64,000 nucleotides of DNA, from contig NZ_JAAAMI010000013.1 of assembly GCF_010500845.1 (NCBI RefSeq), positions 1-64,000 of the forward strand, given 5' to 3'. Shown here one piece after another: positions 15,574-24,668 of the stretch (position 1 is its first letter; each line of letters begins with the position of its first letter). The notes below the pieces were generated by a model. It had not been told where the DNA came from, did not search any database, and saw only the letters and a program-made list of their open reading frames with translations. A program made the translations under genes and the position numbers. The stretch comes from Flagellimonas sediminis (GTDB taxonomy: Bacteria > Bacteroidota > Bacteroidia > Flavobacteriales > Flavobacteriaceae).

Positions 15574-16347
15574 ATGATTTATGTTTTTGTATTAATAGTT
15601 ATTCTTCTATTTTTTGTTTATAACTATAGAAAGTCGCAACGGCGTAAACCTCGGCCTTTTCCTGGTCACTGGCATGAGCTGGCAATGGCTTATGTGGTTT
15701 ACTACCGAAATCTTCCTGGAAACAAGCAAATGCTATTTCAACGCAGAATGATGGAATTTCTAAGTGAAGTCTACATTGAAGGTGTGCGATTGGAATTACA
15801 AGATCTTGATAAGGTTTTGATTGCGGCAAGTGCAATTATACCTGTTTTTGGATTTGAAGAGTGGCATTATACCAATTTAAGTGGAATCTTGTTATATCCC
15901 GATTACTTCAATGCGGACATGCAATTCAATGGTAAGGCAAAAACACGGAATATTGGTGGAATTGTTGGTAACGGACGTTTTGAAAAACAGATGATATTAT
16001 CAAAAAAGGCATTATACCATGGTTTTGTGAACCAAAGTGATAAAAGCAATACCGGCATACACGAATTTGTACACCTTTTAGATAAGCTTGATGATTTTGC
16101 AGATGGTATTCCGGAAAGATTATTAGAGCATCAATATACCATACCTTGGATAAATTTGATCCATAAGGAAATGGAAGCGATAAACAGTGACCATTCTGAT
16201 ATTCGAAAATATGGTGGAACAAACGCTGTTGAATTTTTTGCAGTTGCTTCAGAGTATTTTTTTGAACGTCCAGATTTACTCAAAAAAAAACATCCAGAAC
16301 TTTATAACATGTTGGTTGTGTGCTTTATGCAGAATCCTGAGGCCTGA
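15574..16347 (+). CDS. mtfA: MtfA-like zinc metallopeptidase (M90)
   Basis: A 257-residue protein with one N-terminal membrane segment (residues 2-18) followed by an M90 peptidase domain. The zinc site is HEFVHLLDKLD (about residues 165-175), with a downstream Glu in EFFAVASEYFFE (about 217-228). In E. coli, MtfA is a cytosolic peptidase linked to control of glucose uptake; the added membrane anchor is seen in Bacteroidota relatives. Base use is more A+T-rich than in the genes before it. It stands alone between the scarred segment and a gene-poor 490 bp. Confidence 0.75.
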   Translation: MIYVFVLIVILLFFVYNYRKSQRRKPRPFPGHWHELAMAYVVYYRNLPGNKQMLFQRRMMEFLSEVYIEGVRLELQDLDKVLIAASAIIPVFGFEEWHYTNLSGILLYPDYFNADMQFNGKAKTRNIGGIVGNGRFEKQMILSKKALYHGFVNQSDKSNTGIHEFVHLLDKLDDFADGIPERLLEHQYTIPWINLIHKEMEAINSDHSDIRKYGGTNAVEFFAVASEYFFERPDLLKKKHPELYNMLVVCFMQNPEA

Positions 16348-16513
16348 ATTCATAATTGAATTATATCATTTGCAATTGATCAATTTTAAAAGCTGATTCG
16401 TAGATGCCCCAATCTTTTTATGCTTACCTCCCAAACCAGGATCGTTTAATAGTATAATAACCTTAATTTTAAGCAGCAAGGGCAAATGTGATTAACAGTT
16501 AAGAGTGATTTCT

Positions 16514-16684
16514 CTAAATTTTGCGTGAATTTGGGTTCTGTTTGTGGTTATGAATCCTTTCAGGAGATAATAGGTCAGATTTGGTGTCGGGATCCAATAT
16601 AATGTTCCGATCTATTGCTTTAGGGTCATTAAAATGTCCCAGAATGGTTTTGCCACAATACGCCGTGAGCTTAATTTTCTTCAA
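16514..16684 (-). CDS. Possible 56-residue protein of unknown function
   Basis: A frame starting at TTG (LKKIKLTAYCGKTILGHFND...) and ending RKI. It is preceded in frame by two stops. The composition is that of a normal soluble protein, and a Lys-rich start after a Leu/Met codon is typical, but no ATG, ribosome site or known family is visible. It could be a remnant. The rest of 16348-16841 shows nothing recognisable. Confidence 0.25.
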   Translation of the reverse strand: MKKIKLTAYCGKTILGHFNDPKAIDRNIILDPDTKSDLLSPERIHNHKQNPNSRKI

Positions 16685-16841
16685 TTATTAGATTAGAGAT
16701 TACTTAGACCTTAAAAATCGTATTCCAATTTTAAACGAATTTTGGCCTTGTTTAATTTTTTTTAACCACGTTAAAATCTTTTCGTTTCTCATTTCGGAAT
16801 CCTATGATTCAAAAAGATGGTCTCTTTTTGAAATCTATCTT

Positions 16842-17295
16842 TTATTTTTTTCTTCTTTTACCCGACATTTCTAGTATTTTGATTTGAAAGACGACTGGAA
16901 TGCCATTAGCAGATGATTTACTGGAAAATTCATTGATGAACCCTACCTCTCTGTTTTTCTTTTCTACGGATAATGTCCTTCACGCCTTCGGTGAATAGAT
17001 GTAATTTTTGTTTGGCACTACTGCCTCGAATTTCTTCGAATGTACCTTGTAACATGACCGATTCCCAATTGGATATGGATTGCACTTGTTCGACTTGAAC
17101 GGCAACCGATTTGTTGGCTCGCATCGCATCGATTTTATGGCCTTCCGAGGTATAGCTAATGATCGTATTGTCCGTAGGGTCAAAATAATAGGTAAAGGGA
17201 ATCACATGGGGCTTCCCTTGCCATAGATAGGCCAAGTGGCCGAGGTAATTGTTCCTGAGTATGCGTTCGATCGCGTTTGGTGTTAAATCTGTCAT
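16842..17295 (-). pseudogene. Pyridoxamine-5'-phosphate-oxidase-family flavin-binding protein, frameshifted
   Basis: The frame from 17295 reads as a PNPOx-like split-barrel protein (LGHLAYLWQGKPHVIPFTYYFD, residues 18-39, then SYTSEGHKIDAM) of the FMN-binding Nim/DUF447 kind. It stops at 16930 after 121 residues with an odd tail (RGRVHQ). In the next frame the expected end follows (FINEFSSK...IPVVFQIKILEMSGK), reaching a stop at 16842. A one-base change near 16941-16955, close to a run of A/T bases, therefore broke the gene, or is a sequencing error. Members of this family bind FMN or heme and are common in stress islands. Confidence 0.7.
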
Positions 17296-17473
17296 TATTA
17301 ATGTATTTCAATATTACTAATCGTTTTATATGTATGGTGCCTAGCGCAGTTACAGTTTGCATTCCGCCACTGATTGTATATTTCCTTATTTTAGGTTCTT
17401 GTGCCGTATGGTTTGCTGCTCGGGTCGTAAAGACAGATAAACGAGCCCAACCATTTAACCACTTGCCAACATA

Positions 17474-18655
17474 TTATAACCTATAATTTTTCAAAAACCT
17501 TAAATGCGGAAGAAAGGTCAGAAAAAGCATAATCGTTCGTACCATTTGGTAAAAAATCCAATTACCCAACTTATTGAATATACCGGCTCTTTGTCTTAGA
17601 CTCCCCTTTGTAATTTCGCTACACTCGCTTATAACTATTTCAAAGTCAGCCCGAAGGTTTTCGGCAAATTCTACTGAGTGAACCTCTACGTTCATTTCAA
17701 TGCTGCCATAGCAACTAAGACTGTTCAAGTTAAATGAGCCTATGGTAGACCATTTGTTATCAACCACCGCAGCTTTACCGTGTACTACGGATCTGTTCCA
17801 TTCAAAAATTCTCATATGATGGTCCAAAAAGGAGGAGTACAAATGTTCGGTTGCCCGCCGCACCAACGGCACATCGCTAATACCCGCTAAGATCACCGTT
17901 GTTCTTATTCCTCTTCTACAGGCCTTTTTCAAAGCCTTTGCCAATCTGCTTCCAGGCAAAAAATACGAGCCCACGATTACTATTTCCTTTTCGGCATGAA
18001 TGAAGGCGTTCGTGTAGGCATCACAGACTTCTGTTTTTCGCTGCAGCCAGTCGTTTTGTAAAATTCCCACCAGTGCGCTACCGGCCGAATGTAACACTGG
18101 CGGTATTTTTTTTGAACTCCCCTTTTTGAAAAAGTAATCGCTACATAATATTTGTAGATTTTCAGCTGCCGGGCAGTTCAACTGAACGGCATAGTCCAAC
18201 CAAGGTTCCGAACCTGTCGTTCCGTGGTATTTATCGGCAATATTGATTCCGCCTATCAATGCCATTTTTTCATCGGCGACCACAATTTTATGGTGCATCC
18301 GCCTACCGATATAAAAATTGTTCAGAGAGAATAAAGGCGAAAAAAAACGAAGTAAAATACCATGCTGCACCAAATCTTGGGCAAAACTATTGGGTAATGC
18401 AGCGCTACCATAGGCATCCAATAAGACATATACCTTTACCTTTCGTTGAGCGGCTTTCTTCAAACAGGAGGCTATACGGTTTCCCGTATCATCGTTTTCA
18501 AAAATGTAGGTCTGTATATGGATTTCTTTTTCTGCCTTATCGATTAGCTTTTCCAGCCTTAAAAAATAGTCTTCTCCCGAACGAACCAATTCAACATATT
18601 TCGAATTGTCAGCAGCATTTTGAAGTGCTGTTTTACTACATTTTCTATGATCCAT
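17474..18655 (-). CDS. Phospholipase D-family protein, cardiolipin synthase-like
   Basis: A 393-residue protein with two HKD motifs: HHKIVVADEKMALIGG (about residues 120-135) and VHGKAAVVDNKWSTIGSFN (about 300-318). Two HKD domains in this length fit cardiolipin synthase B or a related phosphatidyl transferase that joins phosphatidylglycerol units. It lacks the usual N-terminal membrane helices; a hydrophobic segment near the C-terminus (about 365-385) may anchor it. It is the last gene of the minus-strand run and lies 3 bp after the MFS gene. Membrane remodelling under stress is a plausible role. Confidence 0.75.
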   Translation of the reverse strand: MDHRKCSKTALQNAADNSKYVELVRSGEDYFLRLEKLIDKAEKEIHIQTYIFENDDTGNRIASCLKKAAQRKVKVYVLLDAYGSAALPNSFAQDLVQHGILLRFFSPLFSLNNFYIGRRMHHKIVVADEKMALIGGINIADKYHGTTGSEPWLDYAVQLNCPAAENLQILCSDYFFKKGSSKKIPPVLHSAGSALVGILQNDWLQRKTEVCDAYTNAFIHAEKEIVIVGSYFLPGSRLAKALKKACRRGIRTTVILAGISDVPLVRRATEHLYSSFLDHHMRIFEWNRSVVHGKAAVVDNKWSTIGSFNLNSLSCYGSIEMNVEVHSVEFAENLRADFEIVISECSEITKGSLRQRAGIFNKLGNWIFYQMVRTIMLFLTFLPHLRFLKNYRL

Positions 18656-18657
18656 CC

Positions 18658-19917
18658 CTATAGTTTTTTATGCTGGTCAGCCAATAAGGGCGCGTCAATC
18701 CCTTTATTTGGTCGCTTCAAAAAGTAAACCAGTCCCATAGCACCAAAAATGGTTGCACCGGCAATAATAAAAGGGTAATAAAACCCACCAGCTATCAGCC
18801 AAGTCCCCAATACCGGGCCCAAAATCTGTCCGATGCTGTTCGTGGAACTTTGAATGGATATATTCCTTCCCGTATTATCCCGGGAAATCAAAGAAACTGC
18901 CGAAAGCAGGTTTGGTGTCACCATGGCTCCCCCAGCTGCGAAAATTATTATGGTACCGTAAATGTATAGTTCACCGCTCACAAAGGGGAAGACAATTAAC
19001 GAAACACCGGATATTAATAACCCTAATGTTATTTGCTGTTTTGAGGTCAGCATTTTTTCGCCATAGGTCGCGAACACAGGCTGCAAAATGGCCATTACAG
19101 AACCACAGAGCATAAAACCGATACCCACCTGATTGGTTGTAAATGCCAACTCATCCTTCCCATAAATTGAAAACACGGTCTCAAACAGGGTAACCACAAA
19201 CTGTATCGCAAAGGATAGGAGCAACAAAATGATAAAATAGTTACTCAGGGAAAAACTGAATTTGACCGCCTCAGAAACAATACGTTTTTTTATTTCGGTA
19301 TTCTTCAGCCATTTTATGATTATCAGTAATACCACAAAGCCCAAAAGAGCGGCCAAAATAAAGGGAACCGAAAAACGGTCTAAGTGGAACACCCCAAAAG
19401 AGTATGTATAATGTAGGTTCGTTTGCGACAGAAATCCCCCCAGAACAGGGCCAAATATCACCCCGGAACTGATAGCGACCCCAGACCAGGCCATTATTTT
19501 GGTCCTTCGCTTTTCAGAGGTAATATCACTTAAATAGGCATTACTGACCGGAATGACCGCTGACGTAAAGATGCCCCCTATGATACGGCCTATATATAGC
19601 ATCGACAGAGAAGTGGCAAGACCGGTTAGCAAGTTCATCACGACAAAACCTACAAGCCCTAATAGTATTATAGGTTTACGGCCGTGTTTATCGGAAAGCT
19701 TGCCCCAGACGATAACGAACAAGAGCTGGAACAACGGATAAATACTGGTCAACATTCCGATATGGAAGTTGATAAGGTCCGTATCCAGATTGTCTTTTAA
19801 AGCCAGCCTTTCGGTATAATATGGGAGGGTAGGCAATAAAATGCCGTAGCCCAACATCACTACGAACAAACTCAATAAAACTAGGAATATTCTACCGAGT
19901 TTTTCTTTCCTGTTCAT
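18658..19917 (-). CDS. MFS transporter, TetA/Bcr-like drug efflux type
   Basis: A 419-residue protein with twelve hydrophobic segments. The ATG at 19917 (MNRKEKLGRIF) overlaps the CopB stop by one base and gives a normal N-terminus; a longer frame to 20082 would add an unlikely 55-residue soluble tail. The loop after segment 2 reads GKLSDKHGRKPI, the major-facilitator motif A, typical of drug:H+ antiporters. The substrate is unknown. Its overlap with the copper ATPase gene suggests cotranscription with metal resistance. Confidence 0.75.
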   Translation of the reverse strand: MNRKEKLGRIFLVLLSLFVVMLGYGILLPTLPYYTERLALKDNLDTDLINFHIGMLTSIYPLFQLLFVIVWGKLSDKHGRKPIILLGLVGFVVMNLLTGLATSLSMLYIGRIIGGIFTSAVIPVSNAYLSDITSEKRRTKIMAWSGVAISSGVIFGPVLGGFLSQTNLHYTYSFGVFHLDRFSVPFILAALLGFVVLLIIIKWLKNTEIKKRIVSEAVKFSFSLSNYFIILLLLSFAIQFVVTLFETVFSIYGKDELAFTTNQVGIGFMLCGSVMAILQPVFATYGEKMLTSKQQITLGLLISGVSLIVFPFVSGELYIYGTIIIFAAGGAMVTPNLLSAVSLISRDNTGRNISIQSSTNSIGQILGPVLGTWLIAGGFYYPFIIAGATIFGAMGLVYFLKRPNKGIDAPLLADQHKKL

Positions 19918-22064
19918 CAGTTGCTTCCGATTTTTCTTTTTAACAATTGAGCGTTTATGGCAACAATGATGGTACTCAAGCTCATAAATACGGCACCTAC
20001 TGCTGGCCCCAACACAAATCCTGAAGAATATAAAACCCCAGCGGCCAACGGTATGGCCACAACGTTGTAGCCTGTTGCCCACACCAAATTCTGGATCATT
20101 TTGTTATAGGTGGCTTTACCGAACAATATCAGATTGGCGATATCTTTTGGGTTACTGTTTACCAAAATGATATCGGCGGTTTCCGCGGCAACATCGGTAC
20201 CGGAACCAACAGCAATTCCTACATCAGCTTTTGCCAATGCAGGTGCGTCATTGACCCCATCTCCCGTCATGGCCACAAACTCTCCTTTGCTTTCCAGCTC
20301 TTTTACGATTTCCACTTTTTGATGGGGTAGCACCTCGGCATAATACCCATCCAAACCAAGTTTGTCACTCACAGCCTTTGCGGTTTTTTCATTATCGCCC
20401 GTAGCCATTAAGACTTTGATGTTATTCTTTTTGAATACTTTGATGGCATCGGCAGATTCTGGCCGTATTTCATCGGCCAGTGCAATATATCCTGCTAATT
20501 TTCCATCTATCAGAACAAAAACTACGGTCTCTGCGGCATCACTATAGGCATCTTCGGTAATTTGGATTTTTTCATCCCGAAGATATCCCGGACTTACTAC
20601 CTTGACCTTCTTACCCTCTACGATTGCCTCTACACCCTTGCCCGTTATGGCGTTGAAGTTTTTGGGCTTTGGAATCTCGATGTCCTTTTCTTTGACCTTT
20701 TTGATGATCCCCACGGCGATGGGGTGTTCGGAGCTTAGTTCCAGAGCACTGGATAACCTCAGAATTTCATCTCTGGTGTACAATTCGTTCACTGATTCAA
20801 TTCGGGTCACCCCAAAATCACCTTTGGTCAATGTTCCTGTTTTATCAAACAATAAAGCCGATATTTTTCGGGATTCTTCAAAGGCCGTTCTGTTCCGGAT
20901 CAATAAACCATTTTGGGCAGATACCGCTGTAGATATAGCGACAACCAACGGAATGGCAAGACCGAGCGCGTGTGGACAGGCAATGACCATGACCGTTACC
21001 ATTCTTTCCAATGCAAAAACAAATGGGAAACCTAAAATCAGCCAAACCGCGAGTGTCCCAAAGCCAATGGCCAATGCAATATAGGTCAGCCATTTGGCCG
21101 CCCGATCTGAAAGGTTCTGCATCTTCGATTTCGTGCGCTGTGCCTCATCGACCATCTTGATCACCTTGTTCAGGTAACTGTCCTTTCCAGTATGCTCTAC
21201 CTTTACCCTTAAGGTACTATTGCCATTTATGGAACCTCCGATGACCTTATCCTGTACTTCTTTTTTTACCGGTTTTGACTCGCCTGTCAGCATCGACTCG
21301 TTCAGGTAGCTAGATCCTTCGGTGATGATGCCATCCGCGGGTACTTTCTCGCCGGGTTTAACCAATATGATGTCATCTTTTAATAAATCCTCTAGTTTTA
21401 CATCTTGAATTTTATCACCCACAACTTTATGGGCCTCAGCGGGCAGCATACTGACCAAAAGTTGGAGTGCCTTGGATGCGCCCAGCACCGATTTCATTTC
21501 CAACCAATGTCCCAACAGCATGATGACAATCAAGGTGCTCAGTTCCCAGAAAAAGTCCTCCCCAGGGAGTCCGAAAACTGTAGCGGCACTATAGAAATAG
21601 GCCACACTTATAGCCATTGAGATTAGGGCCATCATGCCCGGACCCTTGGATTTTATTTCATTATAAAATCCCTTTAAAAATGGCCAGCCGCCCCAGAAAT
21701 AGACAAATGTTGATAGTGCAAATAGGATATACGGATTTCGGGGGAGCAATAGGTCATACCCAAAAAACTCCTGTATCATTGGCGATAAGAACAATATTGG
21801 GATGGTAACGATTAAAGATATCCAAAACCGTTTTCTAAAATCCTTGACCATCATTTTATGGTGGTCGTGCCCCATTTGTCCGTGAGCGGGGTTATGGCCC
21901 GAATGGTCTCCACTTCCGTGATCCATTTTAGAATGGTCTTCTCTTTGGTGTTGCTTTTTGGAGGAGTCCATCTTAGCATGGTCATGGTTACTGTGATCCA
22001 TTTTTGAGTGATCCATCTTAGAATGGTCCATTTTTTTGTCCTTGTGCTCTTTGTGATTGTCCAT
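19917..22064 (-). CDS. copB: Copper-exporting P1B-type ATPase, CopB class
   Basis: A 715-residue heavy-metal ATPase. Residues 1-72 are rich in His, Met, Asp and Lys, with repeats of MDHSK, and form a cytosolic metal-binding arm in place of an HMA domain. The membrane metal site is CPH (C363-H365), the mark of the P1B-3/CopB class, rather than CPC. The phosphorylation site is DKTG (D407), and GDGVND follows in the P domain. It exports copper or silver from the cytosol. The MFS gene follows with a 1-bp overlap and the PPK2 gene lies 12 bp upstream. Confidence 0.9.
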   Translation of the reverse strand: MDNHKEHKDKKMDHSKMDHSKMDHSNHDHAKMDSSKKQHQREDHSKMDHGSGDHSGHNPAHGQMGHDHHKMMVKDFRKRFWISLIVTIPILFLSPMIQEFFGYDLLLPRNPYILFALSTFVYFWGGWPFLKGFYNEIKSKGPGMMALISMAISVAYFYSAATVFGLPGEDFFWELSTLIVIMLLGHWLEMKSVLGASKALQLLVSMLPAEAHKVVGDKIQDVKLEDLLKDDIILVKPGEKVPADGIITEGSSYLNESMLTGESKPVKKEVQDKVIGGSINGNSTLRVKVEHTGKDSYLNKVIKMVDEAQRTKSKMQNLSDRAAKWLTYIALAIGFGTLAVWLILGFPFVFALERMVTVMVIACPHALGLAIPLVVAISTAVSAQNGLLIRNRTAFEESRKISALLFDKTGTLTKGDFGVTRIESVNELYTRDEILRLSSALELSSEHPIAVGIIKKVKEKDIEIPKPKNFNAITGKGVEAIVEGKKVKVVSPGYLRDEKIQITEDAYSDAAETVVFVLIDGKLAGYIALADEIRPESADAIKVFKKNNIKVLMATGDNEKTAKAVSDKLGLDGYYAEVLPHQKVEIVKELESKGEFVAMTGDGVNDAPALAKADVGIAVGSGTDVAAETADIILVNSNPKDIANLILFGKATYNKMIQNLVWATGYNVVAIPLAAGVLYSSGFVLGPAVGAVFMSLSTIIVAINAQLLKRKIGSN

Positions 22065-22076
22065 AGTGTTCTATTT

Positions 22077-22808
22077 TTAGGTATTTGGATATGTTAAATT
22101 ATGTTTTTTAAGGTGTTCCAATACTATTTTGGCAACGCAATAGTTGCGGTACCAACGTTTGTCGGCTGCAATAATGTGCCATTGAGGGTCGTTGCAGTTG
22201 TTCATTAACATATTATAAGCCTCTCTGTAAACTTCCCATTGGCTGGCCGCTTTTTCGTCTTCGGCACTATATTTCCAGCGTTTATAAGGTTTGGTCTGTC
22301 TTTCTTTGATACGTTCTTTCTGTTCTTCTTTGGAGATATGAAGAAAAAATTTGAGTACATGAATGTTATTTTGCCTAAGATGCTGTTCCATATATTTTAA
22401 TAGCTTGCAACGGTGTTCAAGTATTTCTTCTTCGAGGGAATTGGTAACCTTGGGTACCAGGATATCTTCATAATACGAGCGGTTAAAAACTTGTATCATG
22501 CCCTTTTGGGGAAAGTGCGGATAGACCCTCCACAGAAAGTCGTGCCTGAGCTCCTCTTCGGTCGGCTTTTTGAATGATTTTACATGAACACCCTGTGGAT
22601 TCATGCCCTTAAGCGCATTACGAATCGTACCGTCTTTTCCAGAAGTATCCATTCCCTGCAAAATAATCAACAAGCCAAAGCGCCCATCGGCATAAAATTT
22701 GTTCTGAAGCTCAAAAAGTTCTTCCCGTATCCCTAACAATCTTTTTTTGGATTGTTTTTTTGAGCTACCTGCGGGAGGAAGGGTTGAAATTGTATTTAAG
22801 TCTATCAT
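22077..22808 (-). CDS. ppk2: Polyphosphate kinase 2 family protein
   Basis: A 243-residue PPK2 protein. The Walker A-like loop is GMDTSGKDG (about residues 53-61); the lid region holds NRSYYED and the Walker B-like DILVP segment. Family members use polyphosphate to phosphorylate AMP, ADP or GDP, or the reverse. The length and single domain suggest class I or III, so nucleotide preference cannot be set by eye. It sits upstream of the copper ATPase and downstream of the nucleotide genes; polyphosphate-driven ATP or ADP supply fits the energy-saving theme of the island. Confidence 0.85.
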   Translation of the reverse strand: MIDLNTISTLPPAGSSKKQSKKRLLGIREELFELQNKFYADGRFGLLIILQGMDTSGKDGTIRNALKGMNPQGVHVKSFKKPTEEELRHDFLWRVYPHFPQKGMIQVFNRSYYEDILVPKVTNSLEEEILEHRCKLLKYMEQHLRQNNIHVLKFFLHISKEEQKERIKERQTKPYKRWKYSAEDEKAASQWEVYREAYNMLMNNCNDPQWHIIAADKRWYRNYCVAKIVLEHLKKHNLTYPNT

Positions 22809-22819
22809 AGGTTACAGTT

Positions 22820-23113
22820 TTATCGTAATTTTCTTCGCATTGCTTCCGAGATATTTTCAGCATAGACCCCATAGGCATCTACCAAAAGCCCCTTTATACC
22901 ATCTTTTGATGAAATGGCATAAAGAACACTGTTATCGTCTGTACTGCTCATACCTTCAAAACGATGGGTTTCATCCACATCAAAATCTTCGGGCTGAATT
23001 TCCATTTTCAGTGAGGCACATTGCAAGCATTCTGGTTTCAAGTTGAAATCATAGGTATATCCCCTGATCTGTAAATCATTAATTGCTTCTGATAGGGTGT
23101 CATAGTTTCTCAT
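22820..23113 (-). CDS. Small conserved Bacteroidota protein, function unknown
   Basis: A 97-residue soluble protein with Cys pair ECLQC (residues 28-32) and a conserved-looking FEGMSSTDDNSVLYAISS stretch. From memory, near-identical relatives are common in Flavobacteriia and are often labelled phosphoribosylpyrophosphate synthetase, but nothing in this sequence resembles that enzyme (no PRPP loop, far too short). It lies 3 bp after the secreted protein gene, within the nucleotide-gene run. The two cysteines could bind metal. Confidence 0.6.
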   Translation of the reverse strand: MRNYDTLSEAINDLQIRGYTYDFNLKPECLQCASLKMEIQPEDFDVDETHRFEGMSSTDDNSVLYAISSKDGIKGLLVDAYGVYAENISEAMRRKLR

Positions 23114-23116
23114 AAT

Positions 23117-23770
23117 TTATGGTTTGTATGTCATCGTAAAATAGCTGCCGTCTTTCTCGGTAAATTTCTGGAATGATAACAAGTTCTCATTTGTAAGTTT
23201 TTCACTTGCAACATAGTCCAATTGTTTAATTCGTATACCAATGGCGTAGGCTTTAATATTGATTTTGGATTTGATTGTTTTCCCATTACCATTGGATTCC
23301 AACACCCGGTCATAAATTTTTATTTTGCTGTTAGAACCAAAGAAATTCAACAATCCGGAGTCGAAACTCATTTCGAGTTCGACACTATCCAAGTTCGACA
23401 GATCATAGAGTTCCTTGAAATTTTCAGAGGTCGTACTGATTTCGGTTTCCTTGGATTTTGGGTTCGAAAACGGAAAGGCCATTACCATTATACTGGCTTC
23501 ATCGGGCTTGCAGCGATACGTCATGGTGTATTTGTCAGTAGATTTTTTGTCCTTGTCAAACAGTTCGGCAACCACTTCAACCTCATAATATCCATCGACT
23601 TCTTTTAGCTTTCCCGCCTTAAAGGTCTGCTTGTTCAGAAAGTCTCCATTTTTATTAAAACTTTCCCGTTCCACCCATCTATCGGACAATTGTCCGATCA
23701 ACATTTTATTCTGTGCATATGCAGAAACGACCATAAAAATGAATACTGTAAAGTGCAATCCTATTTTCAT
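23117..23770 (-). CDS. Secreted protein of unknown function
   Basis: A 217-residue protein with a signal peptide (residues 1-19, ending VSAYAQ) and an all-beta-looking mature part with many alternating hydrophobic residues. It resembles the broad DUF3108-like periplasmic proteins only loosely. Its start overlaps the end of the PRPP synthetase gene by 4 bp, so it is cotranscribed. No catalytic or binding motif stands out. Confidence 0.6.
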   Translation of the reverse strand: MKIGLHFTVFIFMVVSAYAQNKMLIGQLSDRWVERESFNKNGDFLNKQTFKAGKLKEVDGYYEVEVVAELFDKDKKSTDKYTMTYRCKPDEASIMVMAFPFSNPKSKETEISTTSENFKELYDLSNLDSVELEMSFDSGLLNFFGSNSKIKIYDRVLESNGNGKTIKSKINIKAYAIGIRIKQLDYVASEKLTNENLLSFQKFTEKDGSYFTMTYKP

Positions 23771-24660
23771 TGATGGTGCATCAGTTCGTTTACTTCCTTG
23801 GCTATGGTATCGCTTAAATCAATTTTATTTGACTGATGTGGAATTGTATTGCAGGTAATGATATCCTTGACATGGGCATCCCAGAGATCTTGATAGGCAT
23901 TCCCTGAAAATACGGCATGAATGCCAATGCATATTGCAGGTTTCATTCCCGTACTCTTCAAATGCTCCGTAGTATCTATCATGGTACGGGCCGTAGAGAT
24001 GATATCGTCCACCAAAACAGGGGTCGCGTCCTTAAATTTGTCAACTTCAGGCACGGAGACTTCAACATCACGGTCACCATGGCGAGTCTTTTGTAAGACT
24101 GTGAAAGGTGCTCCCGCTTTTTTTGCCACATCTGCAACCCACTGCTCGCTTTCCGAATCGGGCCCGATCAGTACCGGATTATGGATATTTTCCTTGATGT
24201 ATTTTGAGATTTCGTCAGCGGCATGGATGACTCTGTTCGGAATTCTATATACTTCGCCCAACGAATGTATCCGATGCAAATGGGGATCAATGGTGGTGAT
24301 GCTATCTGCGAAACCCGAAATCAATTTCCCAAAAAAACCAGAAGTTACACCTTCACCTTCATTAAAAATCTTGTCTTGCCGCATATAGGCAAGATAGGGT
24401 GCTACCAAACAGGTACACATCGCACCAAGTGATTTTGCTGTTTGGCTTAAAAAATAGAGCGGTAATAGTTTTTCATCTGGTTCGTGTAAGGTACAGACCA
24501 AAACTACACATTTATCTTTTACATCGGAAAGTATGCGTGTATAGGATTCACCGTCCGGAAATTTTCTTATGTTGCATTCCCCGATTTCCGCTTTCATTTT
24601 TTTAACCAACAACTCGGTGAGTTCCTGATTTCCGGGAAGACTGAATAATATAGTTTTCAT
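23767..24660 (-). CDS. prs: Ribose-phosphate pyrophosphokinase (PRPP synthetase), island type
   Basis: A 297-residue enzyme with the two-phosphoribosyltransferase-fold layout of PRPP synthetases. Visible marks are FPDGESY near the start, PYLAYMRQDK (flexible loop with the catalytic arginine), DPHLHRIH, and the ribose-phosphate loop VLVDDIISTARTM. It makes PRPP from ribose 5-phosphate and ATP, or in this accessory clade may use related substrates. It is shorter and more divergent than housekeeping Prs (about 310 residues with a conserved regulatory flag). The AMP phosphorylase gene lies 8 bp upstream, pointing to a shared nucleotide-salvage job. Confidence 0.8.
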   Translation of the reverse strand: MKTILFSLPGNQELTELLVKKMKAEIGECNIRKFPDGESYTRILSDVKDKCVVLVCTLHEPDEKLLPLYFLSQTAKSLGAMCTCLVAPYLAYMRQDKIFNEGEGVTSGFFGKLISGFADSITTIDPHLHRIHSLGEVYRIPNRVIHAADEISKYIKENIHNPVLIGPDSESEQWVADVAKKAGAPFTVLQKTRHGDRDVEVSVPEVDKFKDATPVLVDDIISTARTMIDTTEHLKSTGMKPAICIGIHAVFSGNAYQDLWDAHVKDIITCNTIPHQSNKIDLSDTIAKEVNELMHHQ

Positions 24661-24668
24661 TTTGTTTT

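Noticed and set aside
17277..17486. Plus-strand open frame with a hydrophobic stretch between two minus-strand genes
   Set aside because: It overlaps the start of the flavin-protein gene and the end of the phospholipase gene, has no ribosome site, and its composition is odd. Treated as chance.
18658..20082. 55-residue N-terminal extension on the MFS transporter
   Set aside because: The extension lies within copB, has no transporter character, and the ATG at 19917 fits the gene overlap.
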